Made by a program: the position numbers and the translations under genes
In this document: in pieces, positions 34,295-43,000 of the stretch
Layout of the letters: each line of letters starts with the position of its first letter
Position numbering within the stretch: position 1 is the stretch's first letter
The notes under the pieces: generated by a model
What the model saw: the letters and a program-made list of their open reading frames with translations, nothing else
The model's database searches: none
Told to the model about the DNA's origin: nothing
Assembly: GCA_937901255.1 (NCBI GenBank)
Contig: CALCHN010000043.1
Span: 62,001-126,000, forward strand
DNA length: 64,000 nt
Direction of reading: 5' to 3'
DNA from: an uncultured Flavobacteriales bacterium
GTDB taxonomy: Bacteria; Bacteroidota; Bacteroidia; Flavobacteriales_E; Vicingaceae

Positions 34295-34543
34295 TTTTAA
34301 TACTTTTTAAGTTTATATTAATTTAATTTTTACTTATCAATAAATTTACCCGTGTAAATTCGAGTGCAAATATAAGAGTAAATGTATATTTAACCCTAAT
34401 ACGTTAAAAAACATTAACATATTTTAGCTTAACCATTTAAAACTTTCGACAAACAAATGCTTTCGCCTAACTGTTTGATTAATAATCTTAATAAATACAA
34501 CTTTATTCTTTCGTAATTTTGCATCTCTAACTATTTATATTTA
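34295..34543. other. Divergent intergenic region between HU and mutY genes
   Basis: Strongly AT-rich. TAATTTTG at 34514-34521, 22 bp before mutY, fits the TAnnTTTG element, but the nearest TTTG (34474) is too far away to be a -33 partner. No other feature was seen. Confidence 0.35.
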
Positions 34544-35593
34544 ATGCATTTCTCTGATAATTTAATTTCTTGGTACAAACAAAATAAACGCGACTTACCT
34601 TGGCGAAATACTACCAATCCATACCATATATGGCTATCAGAAATAATATTGCAACAAACTAGAGTAAATCAGGGCTTATCTTATTATTATAAGTTTATAG
34701 AACATTTTCCTACAGTAAATGATTTAGCAAATGCTTCCGAACAACAGGTGTTAAAACTTTGGCAAGGACTAGGATATTATTCTCGTGCCAGAAACTTACA
34801 TGCAACAGCTAAAATTATTACTAAAGAATATAAAGGTGTTTTTCCTGATGATTACACCAGAATTTTATCCTTAAAAGGTATTGGCGAATATACTGCTGCT
34901 GCCATTGCTTCTTTTGCATACCAACTCCCCTATCCGGTTGTAGATGGAAATGTTTTTAGAGTTCTTTCCAGAATTTATGGAATTGATACACCTATTGATA
35001 CGCCAGCTGGAAAAAAAACTTTTTATGCATTGGCTAATGAGTTAATTAATAAAAAACAAGCAGCACTTCATAACCAGGCAATAATGGAGTTTGGAGCATT
35101 GGTTTGCACTCCTAAAAATCCCAATTGTGAAAGTTGTATTTTTAATAATTCATGTACTGCTCTTGCTAATAAACAAATAGATTTATTACCTATTAAATCT
35201 AAAAAGATAAAGCAAACAAATAGATACTTTAATTATTTAATTATAAATACTGATAATTCAGAAACGTTTATTGCTGAAAGAAAAAACAGCGATATTTGGA
35301 AAGGCTTATATGATTTTCCTTTAGTAGAAACGCTAGAAAAAATATCCTCTTTTAATGAATTGAGTAATCAAGCTACTTTTCAACAATTGCTGCCCGACCC
35401 TACAAATTTAGTAGTAAACAAGGTTTCATCAGAAACCAAACATATCTTATCTCATCAAAAAATATACGCAACCTTTTGGCACATAACTACAGATAGAACG
35501 GAACATTTAGAAACAAATTTTAGGAAAATAAACAGTTCAACTATTAATAATTACCCTTTGCCAAAACTCATAGAAAATTATGTTAAAACATGA
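34544..35593 (+). CDS. mutY: A/G-specific adenine glycosylase MutY
   Basis: A 349-residue base-excision repair enzyme that removes adenine opposite 8-oxoguanine. The N-terminus shows LPWRNTTNPYHIWLSEIILQQTRV, with the catalytic glutamate. The helix-hairpin-helix is LKGIGEYTAAAIASFA and the catalytic aspartate is in VVDGNVFRVLSR. The iron-sulfur cysteines keep the C-X6-C-X2-C-X5-C spacing (CTPKNPNCESCIFNNSC). The C-terminal NUDIX-like domain, which recognises 8-oxoguanine, spans about 225-349. ssb follows on the same strand after 67 bp. Confidence 0.93.
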   Translation: MHFSDNLISWYKQNKRDLPWRNTTNPYHIWLSEIILQQTRVNQGLSYYYKFIEHFPTVNDLANASEQQVLKLWQGLGYYSRARNLHATAKIITKEYKGVFPDDYTRILSLKGIGEYTAAAIASFAYQLPYPVVDGNVFRVLSRIYGIDTPIDTPAGKKTFYALANELINKKQAALHNQAIMEFGALVCTPKNPNCESCIFNNSCTALANKQIDLLPIKSKKIKQTNRYFNYLIINTDNSETFIAERKNSDIWKGLYDFPLVETLEKISSFNELSNQATFQQLLPDPTNLVVNKVSSETKHILSHQKIYATFWHITTDRTEHLETNFRKINSSTINNYPLPKLIENYVKT

Positions 35594-35660
35594 TTTTAAT
35601 ATTTTTTTTAATATTCATATATTTTTACTACATTTGATATTGTAAAAAATAACATTAATT

Positions 35661-36101
35661 ATGGCTGGAATTAACAAAGTAATATTGGTAGGAAACTTGG
35701 GTAAAGACCCAGAAGTTAGATATTTAGAAGGTGGCACAGCTGTGGCAAACTTCCCTATAGCAACCTCTGAAAACTATACCGACAGAAGCTCTGGAGAAAA
35801 GAAAACCATTACTGAATGGCACAATGTTGTTTTATGGAGAGGCTTAGCCGAAATTGCTGAAAAATACCTCAAAAAAGGAAATCAGGTTTATATTGAAGGT
35901 AAACTGAGAACCAGAAAATGGCAAGACAAAGACGGACACGATAGATATACTACTGAAATTGTTGGCGACAGTATGCAAATGTTAGGAAGAAAAGATGATA
36001 ACTCCTCTTCAGATACTGCTCAACAAAGCAAATCATCCGGAACTTCTTCTTCGGCACAAATAGATAACGAACCATCTGAAACAGATGATTTACCATTTTA
36101 A
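35661..36101 (+). CDS. ssb: Single-stranded DNA-binding protein
   Basis: A 146-residue SSB. The OB-fold occupies about 1-108: INKVILVGNLGKDPEVRYLE, then ITEWHNVVLWRGLAEIAEKYL and GNQVYIEGKLRTRKW. A disordered serine-rich linker follows, and the acidic tip is ETDDLPF, the conserved protein-interaction tail. It coats single-stranded DNA in replication and repair. TACATTTG at 35629-35636 is a possible -7 element. A shorter SSB-like protein with the same kind of tail lies at 44626. The gldE-like gene follows after 23 bp. Confidence 0.92.
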   Translation: MAGINKVILVGNLGKDPEVRYLEGGTAVANFPIATSENYTDRSSGEKKTITEWHNVVLWRGLAEIAEKYLKKGNQVYIEGKLRTRKWQDKDGHDRYTTEIVGDSMQMLGRKDDNSSSDTAQQSKSSGTSSSAQIDNEPSETDDLPF

Positions 36102-36124
36102 TAACTAAAATTAGTAACTGAAAA

Positions 36125-37459
36125 TTGGACGATCCTCTACCTGCCCTGCAACAAACACATTTTGTAATTACTTCAATTCTTAATTCAATTGATTTAATGA
36201 CCTCTATTGAGTTAATAATTGTATTACTTCTATTGATTTTTTCTGGCTTAATTTCAGGTTCAGAAATAGCTTACTTCTCTCTTCTACCAAAAGATTTAGA
36301 AGAAGAACAAAACACAAAATCAGCAGCTCTTTCTCGAGTGAAAAAATTGCTTTACGACCAAAAAAGATTGTTAGCTACCATATTAGTAGCAAATAACTTA
36401 ATAAATGTAGGGTTAATCCTGCTAACTACCTTAGTGATAAATCAGCTTATCAATTTCTCTTCACTACCCGAGTATGTTAGCTTTGGTATTCAAGTAATTG
36501 GTATTACCTTTATTATTCTACTTTTTGGAGAAGTAATTCCAAAAATTTATGCTACCAAAAATGCCTTGTTTTTATCTAAATTTATGAGTTTTCCGCTCAG
36601 CTTTCTTTCTTTTATACTTTACCCGCTTAGCTATGTTTTAATGACTTTTTCAAGTGTTATTGATAAACATATTAAACAAAGAGGCTTAGATGTTACTGTT
36701 GAAGATTTATCTCACGCACTAGATTTAACATCAGATATTGAAGAGGACAATGATGAGCATAAAATCCTTAAAGGAATTATAAAATTTGGAGAAACCAGTG
36801 TAAAGCAAATTATGACTGCACGAGTTGATGTTGTTGCGTTAGACAAAAACCTCCCTTATTCAACGGTACTTGAAACTATTTTAGATTCAGGCTATTCCAG
36901 AATTCCCGTTTTTGAAGAATCTTTTGATACCATAGTTGGTGTTATTTATATTAAAGATTTATTAGCTCATATTGAAGAAAAAGAAGATTTTGAATGGACA
37001 AAATTGTTGCGTACGCCTTTCTTTGTTCCTGAAAATAAAAAGCTAGATGATTTATTATCGGAATTTCAGGAAAAGAAAATGCACCTTGCCATTGTAGTAG
37101 ATGAATATGGCGGCACCTCAGGAATTGTTTCTTTAGAAGATATTTTAGAAGAGATTGTAGGTGAAATTAGTGATGAGTTTGATGATGAAGACATTACCTA
37201 CTCTAAATTAGATGATAACAACTATGTTTTTGATGGTAAAACAGCCTTAAATGATGTCTTTAAAATTATTAATATTGATGATGACGAATTTTTTGGTGAT
37301 GAAAAAATTGATGCTGAATCTCTTGCTGGATTGGTAATTGAAATAGCCGAAAAAATCCCACAAAAAAATGAAAAAATAACATTGAAAAACCTCACTTTCA
37401 CTGTTGAAGCTTCTGATAAAAGACGAGTAAAAAGAATTAAACTAACTGTTAGCAATTAA
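36125..37459 (+). CDS. gldE: GldE-like hemolysin/CNNM-family membrane protein
   Basis: A 444-residue protein with an N-terminal DUF21 (CNNM) membrane domain (about 28-200), then two CBS domains (about 215-335; RVDVVALDKNLP and VVDEYGGTSGIVSLED) and a CorC-like C-terminal domain (about 350-440). GldE proteins have this order and are linked with gliding motility in Bacteroidota, though relatives act in magnesium or cobalt homeostasis. The start is a TTG followed by DDPLPALQQ, which resembles GldE N-termini; an ATG 72 bp further in is an alternative. It starts 23 bp after ssb. GldE versus a generic CNNM protein is a judgement from context. Confidence 0.78.
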   Translation: MDDPLPALQQTHFVITSILNSIDLMTSIELIIVLLLLIFSGLISGSEIAYFSLLPKDLEEEQNTKSAALSRVKKLLYDQKRLLATILVANNLINVGLILLTTLVINQLINFSSLPEYVSFGIQVIGITFIILLFGEVIPKIYATKNALFLSKFMSFPLSFLSFILYPLSYVLMTFSSVIDKHIKQRGLDVTVEDLSHALDLTSDIEEDNDEHKILKGIIKFGETSVKQIMTARVDVVALDKNLPYSTVLETILDSGYSRIPVFEESFDTIVGVIYIKDLLAHIEEKEDFEWTKLLRTPFFVPENKKLDDLLSEFQEKKMHLAIVVDEYGGTSGIVSLEDILEEIVGEISDEFDDEDITYSKLDDNNYVFDGKTALNDVFKIINIDDDEFFGDEKIDAESLAGLVIEIAEKIPQKNEKITLKNLTFTVEASDKRRVKRIKLTVSN

Positions 37460-37527
37460 GCTTTAATTGCCAATAAAATCCTACCTTTGTAGGAGAACAA
37501 AATTTACACACACTAATCTTATTTATT

Positions 37528-37842
37528 ATGCAAATTCAATTCAACACAGACAATAACATTTCAGGAACAGATCAACTAAAAGAAAAACTTAGTACTATTT
37601 TAACTGATGATTTAAGTAGATTTAAAGATAAAATTACTCGCTTAGAAGTACATCTTTCTGATGAAAACGGAAAAAAATCTGTTGGAAAAGATAAAAGATG
37701 TATGTTAGAAGCTCGTGTTGAAAATCTTAAACCTATTGCTGTAACAAGCGATGCAACAAATATAGAGCAAGCTGTTATTACTGCTTCAGAAAAACTTGCG
37801 GCTGCTTTAACTACCACTTTAGGAAAAATTAGAACGTACTAA
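37528..37842 (+). CDS. hpf: HPF/RaiA-family ribosome hibernation factor
   Basis: A 104-residue short hibernation-promoting factor/RaiA protein, which binds the small ribosomal subunit and helps inactivate ribosomes when growth slows. The fold shows MQIQFNTDN at the start, RFKDKITRLEVHLSDENG, then KDKRCMLEARVENLKPIAV and the C-terminal helix. TACCTTTG at 37483-37490 lies 38 bp upstream and may be a -7 element. Long HPF has an additional C-terminal domain, which is missing. A small conserved-looking gene follows after 38 bp. Confidence 0.85.
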   Translation: MQIQFNTDNNISGTDQLKEKLSTILTDDLSRFKDKITRLEVHLSDENGKKSVGKDKRCMLEARVENLKPIAVTSDATNIEQAVITASEKLAAALTTTLGKIRTY

Positions 37843-37880
37843 GCATTCTACAATTATCAAACCTACTAAAACTTAATGTT

Positions 37881-38078
37881 ATGAATACAGAAGAAAAAGA
37901 ATGGAATGATAAAATCATGCAAAAAACTGCTGAAATCCAGAAAAACCACCCTGAATTAATAGAGTTTTTGAACGAAATGCCAATGACCATTCCCAATAAA
38001 AACAATCCGGAAATAACTATTCAAAACCTAAAAAAGTATTATCAATCGCTTTGCGACTTAATAGATAATAAGAAATAA
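37881..38078 (+). CDS. Small hypothetical protein after hpf
   Basis: A 65-residue soluble, charged protein (MNTEEKEWNDKIMQKTAEI...) with a helix-turn-helix-like pattern of alternating hydrophobics, including LIEFLNEMPMTIPN. No family was recognised. It starts 38 bp after hpf on the same strand, so co-expression in slow growth is plausible. An inverted repeat (38101-38127) lies just downstream between it and a convergent gene. Base composition matches its neighbours. Confidence 0.6.
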   Translation: MNTEEKEWNDKIMQKTAEIQKNHPELIEFLNEMPMTIPNKNNPEITIQNLKKYYQSLCDLIDNKK

Positions 38079-38100
38079 CAGATAACCAACCCATTTTAAT

Positions 38101-38127
38101 CCTGACAGGTTTCTAAAACCTGTTAGG
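38101..38127. repeat. Inverted repeat, CCTGACAGG family
   Basis: CCTGACAGGTTT CTAA AACCTGTTAGG, a hairpin between convergent genes. Relatives at 38984-39016 (CCTGACAGG) and 40055-40087 (CCTCCAAGG) share the AGGTTTTAGAAACCT centre. May act as a two-way terminator. Confidence 0.6.
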
Positions 38128-38132
38128 AATTT

Positions 38133-38921
38133 TTAGAACACACCATAAGAATCCGTATTAATTTTGTATCTATTTTTTAGTTTTTTGTAACTGAAACTAG
38201 CACTCCCATTGGTGTAAGGATGCCAAAAACTAATAAAGTGTTTATCTTTCTCTTTATAATATTTATAAATAACTAATTTATTTTGATGTTTTATATCGGT
38301 TTTCTTTTCTAAACTAATTTCTTCAGGTAAAAAACTACTAGTGTAATATTTTTGATTGAATAATTGCGATGTATCACAAACAAAGGTTTTTGAAGTATCA
38401 ATTATTATTAAATCTTCTACCGCAGATTCTACAAACCTAAATTGTTCTTTAAACTCAATTGACGAGATAACGTCATACAATAAGTCGCATTTTTCTTTTT
38501 TTGCATTTAATTGTTGGTCAAGATCTATTATTAATGTTCTATAACCAACAGATTTAACCTCTATAACGTCTGGTTGTTCTGTTAAATCACATTCAAAATA
38601 GCCATTTTCATCTGAAATGATATAGGTAAAATTTTTACCATTATAAAAGCATCTCACTATTGAAAACTCAACCGGTTCTTTGCTTTCTACATCAGTTATT
38701 TCCCCAGATAAAAAAGTACTATCTAAAGATATGGAGAGTGAAAATTGAGCTCCTATAATGCACCCATCTTTATTTCCGTCTCCATATTCAGGTACTCGGT
38801 CAAAAATAAACTGATTTTGTTCTTTTCCATTGAGTGAAAAAGTGGGTAATTCATAATGCCTTTTATGACTCATACAGCCAACAAAAAGTAATAAAACAAA
38901 ACTGATTAATATAAATCTCAT
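38133..38921 (-). CDS. Lipoprotein with carboxypeptidase-like regulatory domain
   Basis: A 262-residue lipoprotein. The signal MRFILISFVLLLFVGC has a lipobox (FVGC) with the cysteine near residue 16. A carboxypeptidase-like regulatory (CarboxypepD_reg/SusC-plug-like) beta-sandwich runs from about 55 to 125: FLSGEITDVESKEPVEFSIV, then ISDENGYFECDLT and VIEVKSVGYRTLIIDL. The remainder has no recognised motif. These domains often occur in surface proteins that bind polysaccharides or take part in assembly. No partner gene is seen. Convergent with the small protein gene. Confidence 0.65.
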   Translation of the reverse strand: MRFILISFVLLLFVGCMSHKRHYELPTFSLNGKEQNQFIFDRVPEYGDGNKDGCIIGAQFSLSISLDSTFLSGEITDVESKEPVEFSIVRCFYNGKNFTYIISDENGYFECDLTEQPDVIEVKSVGYRTLIIDLDQQLNAKKEKCDLLYDVISSIEFKEQFRFVESAVEDLIIIDTSKTFVCDTSQLFNQKYYTSSFLPEEISLEKKTDIKHQNKLVIYKYYKEKDKHFISFWHPYTNGSASFSYKKLKNRYKINTDSYGVF

Positions 38922-38983
38922 CTAAAAAGTATTACTCAGAAACAATTCAAATATAACTATATTTCATTAAAATGCTACATTTT

Positions 38984-39016
38984 AATCCTGACAGGTTTTA
39001 GAAACCTGTCAGGATT
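38984..39016. repeat. 33-bp palindrome, CCTGACAGG family
   Basis: AATCCTGACAGG, TTTTAGAAA and CCTGTCAGGATT form a perfect inverted repeat 13 bp past the stop of the minus-strand gene at 39029. It may be a terminator, but T-run is on the plus strand. Confidence 0.6.
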
Positions 39017-39028
39017 TCTTTTTTAAAT

Positions 39029-40042
39029 CTATTCTCCCTCTATCACAATATCCACTGCACTGCAACTGGTAAGGTAAGAAGAAAGCACTAAGCGTTTTTT
39101 GGTGGCACCATCGCTGGCTAATAAAGAAATGGTGTTGGGAGGGATTTTCCCTACATTATGAGCATACAAAGTTAAACTATAGGAAGATGATTTTTCCAAC
39201 GTAATGGTAAAACTGTGCTTTTCTTTTGTAAGCAAATGTTTTTCCAACACACATTTATCATTTAAAAACAGTGAAATAGTATCTCCATCAAAAGATTGGT
39301 TGTCCCAAACCGTAAAAGTAATTTCATTAGATGAAAAGGTCATGGTTCTGCGATGGTGAACCGACCGACCATTAATGCTATCAATTTTACCATCTTGATT
39401 TGTTGAAAAATGATACGCACTTGGAACTAGGGTATCTTCCTCAACAAAAACAGATTCATCAGGAAAACCGTTGGGATAATATTGTAAATTATCTATAAGG
39501 ATATTGCCGTTGTACATGGGCATTTCCAAATAATAGGCTTCTAACAGCAAATATTCGGTTAGTTGTTTGGGATTTACTTCAAAAAAGTAGGTTTTCCAAT
39601 CTGTATTATCCACCCTACCCGATTCCCAAAGCAATTCTTTTTCAAAAATAGCATTCATTCCGTAAACTTTAAGTTGTATAGGACGATTAAAATGCACGGT
39701 ATCCGCTAAAAACTCCGGAGCAAAAGCTAAATCCAAACTGTAATAATAAGTCTGGTTGCTCAACAATGGTTGCTGAAACTTTTGGTAGCAAGCTTCCCAC
39801 AAATAACTATCAATAATACTAAAACCTCTGGCTACCATGGTTATATAAGTACTTCCGTGCGAAGCGATTTTACTTACTCCCCAACTACCGGGTTGTGTAT
39901 CAGGCGAACTTGCTTGTCCGTAAGGCAGCCAATCTCTAGGAGAAATCGCAGTTGTAGGTCGTCCTTCAAACGATGGATTGTTAAGGTACTGAGCTTGTAA
40001 GCTGCTGCTAAAAAGGATGATGATGAATAGAAGTTGTTTCAT
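39029..40042 (-). CDS. Hypothetical exported protein
   Basis: A 337-residue protein with a signal peptide, MKQLLFIIILFSSSLQAQ, followed directly by YLNNPSFEGRP, the common start of surface proteins in Bacteroidota. Galactose-binding-like beta-sandwich features follow (TYYYSLDLAFAPE, then ILIDNLQYYPNGF). The last part, FTVWDNQSFDGDTISLFLND then YAHNVGKIPPNTISL, is a domain common in surface and carbohydrate-binding proteins of the phylum. There is no T9SS C-terminal domain. Function unknown. It follows the macroglobulin gene on the same strand after 50 bp with a palindrome in the gap. Confidence 0.65.
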   Translation of the reverse strand: MKQLLFIIILFSSSLQAQYLNNPSFEGRPTTAISPRDWLPYGQASSPDTQPGSWGVSKIASHGSTYITMVARGFSIIDSYLWEACYQKFQQPLLSNQTYYYSLDLAFAPEFLADTVHFNRPIQLKVYGMNAIFEKELLWESGRVDNTDWKTYFFEVNPKQLTEYLLLEAYYLEMPMYNGNILIDNLQYYPNGFPDESVFVEEDTLVPSAYHFSTNQDGKIDSINGRSVHHRRTMTFSSNEITFTVWDNQSFDGDTISLFLNDKCVLEKHLLTKEKHSFTITLEKSSSYSLTLYAHNVGKIPPNTISLLASDGATKKRLVLSSYLTSCSAVDIVIEGE

Positions 40043-40054
40043 CTTTATTTATTT

Positions 40055-40087
40055 AAACCTCCAAGGTTTTAGAAACCTTGGAGGTTT
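40055..40087. repeat. 33-bp palindrome, CCTCCAAGG family
   Basis: AAACCTCCAAGG, TTTTAGAAA and CCTTGGAGGTTT form a perfect hairpin, 6 bp beyond the stop of the minus-strand macroglobulin gene. A terminator role is possible; the centre matches the repeats at 38101 and 38984. Confidence 0.6.
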
Positions 40088-40092
40088 GGTTT

Positions 40093-43000
40093 TTATTTTT
40101 TAATGGTTATACTTCCTGTATTACTCCAACATTTATGTTCGTTGGTGTAGTATAAATACCCGGATGTTGCCGGAGCTTCAAAACTACCGGGAACTTCTGC
40201 TTTCAAATCTAAATTGATGGTATGAGCAGCATTAGGAGCTAAGTCTCTGAAATAAAACACCACAAAATTGTCGGTAATTTCATAGAAACCTATTGTTCCT
40301 TTTTCTTGCAATTCTTTCAGTTGCCATGGTTGTGCTGATAATCCTGATGGAATTCCAACTACAGCCATTGTCATAGGCATTCCTTTATCTTCTTTGTTGC
40401 TTACTTTAGTAGTTAAACGTACAGTTTCTCCAACTTTCACACTATTAGTATTTAATTCAGCTTCAACATCCACTTTACATTCTTTTGAGGACAAAGGCAA
40501 GGTGGTGTTATAATCAATACTCATGGTGTAAGGTAAAGCGTTTTTAGTGTCTTTGTAACGGATTTCTATTTTCTGGTTCCCTGCTTTTAAATGTTTGGCT
40601 AAATCTTTAAATTCAATGGCATTTTTCTCTCCTGCTTCGTACTTTTTAGATGCCACTACTTTTCCGTCAATTACACATTCTAAAATACCAGACTCTTCTG
40701 TTTGTTTAGAAAATTTAGCAAAAGTTGTTAATGCTTTAAGTGCCAATACTGTTCCTTGTGTTGAGCCAAAACTTCCACTTCCAGATCTTGAACTCACTAA
40801 AAACTCTGCCGCTTTGGTAATCGCTGTTATATCTTTTTTATCAGCTTTAAGCATGGCTAACATGGCTAACGCTGTAGTTTCTACCTTTAGAGAAACACCT
40901 CCCGAACGAGTAATAGAATGGTCGGCATTCCAACTTCCGTCTTTTTCTTGCAATTTTAATAATGATTTCAATACACTTTCAGCTCTTTTGTCTTTATAAT
41001 TGAATAAAGTATTTGTTATTAAAGCCAATTGGTAAGCATCGTTGGAAGCTGTTGAAGTAGCGTATGCAGCTTCCAACTCTTTATTTATTTCCGAATAATT
41101 CGCTTCCGAAAGTGCATACACAATATAGGCATTAGTTACTTCTTCACTAGCTCTACCAAATTGGTCTAAGGCTCTTGGGTTTTTCTTAAACCCTCCTTTA
41201 CCGTCTTTTCTACTCATCAGCCATTTTGAAGTTCTCATTACCATTTCGCTGCTCACATCTGCGTAAACATGTTTCATATCGTTAAACTGCATTAAACCAT
41301 AAGCAGTAAGAGCTTCGTGTCCGGGCGATGAACCAAACCACTCATAACCTTTTTCTTTAGTTTCATAAGAAGTTAATCTTTTATACCCTCTATCTAATTT
41401 TTGGTCGATGCTGGCGAATAATTCCGGATTATCCATACCGGTTTCTTTCATATAACTCATTGCCATAATGTTAGGATAGTTACTCATGGAAGTCTGCTCG
41501 AAACATCCTGATGGTTCTCTAATAATACTTTCTATTCCTTTCATTAAATCATTAACCACGTTAGGATAAGCAGTAAGCGAAGCTTGTAAAGAACCATCTA
41601 CCACATCAGACAAAGAAACACTATAGGTTTTACTTAAGTCTTGTCCTGAAAAAGCAATAGATACCGGAAATCCTTTTGGTCCAATTTTGATAGGTTGTAC
41701 AAAAGCATCTTTTAATCCGTTGGCTTTAAAGCTAATTTCTAAATTATCCTCACCTATTTCGTTCAGTACTTCATAATTTAAGTAAATTGTTTTTGTAGTA
41801 TTGGCAGCCAACATTTGATTACCTGTTTCCACATTCAATACTTTAAAACCTTTGGGAGAAGTTACTGTTAAATTCCCCACCACATCTTTGTTAGTGGTAT
41901 TTTTTAATGTTAACGGAATTTCAATTTTATCTCCAAAAACTACTTGTGAAGGCACTTTTACCGACATGGAAAAAGGCAATTGTGTAAAGTGAGTATATTC
42001 TGCTCTACCAACCATTCCTACTCCAACTCCCTCAACAATGGTTCTGAACGAGGTTACTTCATCGCTATTAAAAAACTCAACAGTAGCTTGTCCGTTGTTG
42101 CCTACTTCTACATTTCCATCCCAAAAGATAGTAGAACGAAAATCTGTTCTTATTTCCACATCTTGTTGGTTTTGGTAGTTGGGAGCAGCAAATTCTCTTG
42201 CTCTGTAATAACTAACGTTAGGAATAATCTTTTTATCTTTTGCTATTAATTCGTTGGCAAACGCTCTTCCCTGAGCATTACCTACAATAACTACTTCCTC
42301 TAATTCCATTTTTTCAGCTTCTTGCTTTTTAGCTTCTTTTACCGGGGCTTTTTTGTCCGCTTTTACCGGCACCAAATTTTGTTGAACAGGTTCTGCTTCC
42401 ATAACCAATGGCATTTCATCAACCATAACCATATCTTTTTCTATATCCATCACAACATCAACTGCAGCAGCGGGCATATTGGCTCTTTTGGTTCTAACTG
42501 AATTACTATATAAATAAACCTCTTTAGGGTCGTATAAATAAACCGTATGGTTTTGAGTATAATTACTCGCTGTAAACCCTTGTCGGCTCATGTCTTTTGC
42601 CGTTACTTCAAAATACGTTGGTTGATAAAGAGCTTCGTTAGCGATTGAGAAATAACCTTCAGCATTTGTTTTATAGGTCTTTTTAGTTTTGGTATTTTTA
42701 ATGGTAGCACCAGCAACAGGCTTTCCTTGTCCGTTCACTACTTTTCCTTTTATGATTGCTTTCTCTCCTTCAAATTGAATGGCAGGAAAATCTTCAGCCA
42801 TCACTTTTTCCCATGTAAACCTTCTCCAACCATCGGTCATTAGTAAATAATCTAAGGCTTCATCGGCTTTTGCTTCTTTATCGTTAAAATAAAATTGAGG
42901 TTCTTCTACTTTGGTTTTCAAATCGTTTTCTAACAACAACGAAGATAAAATATTACTCGATTTATCATCAGCAAAGCTCAATAATTTATCATCTACCACT

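Noticed and set aside
40595..40999. Plus-strand frame of 134 codons inside the macroglobulin gene
   Set aside because: It is an antisense shadow of a long, clearly coding gene; no motif in the translated sequence.
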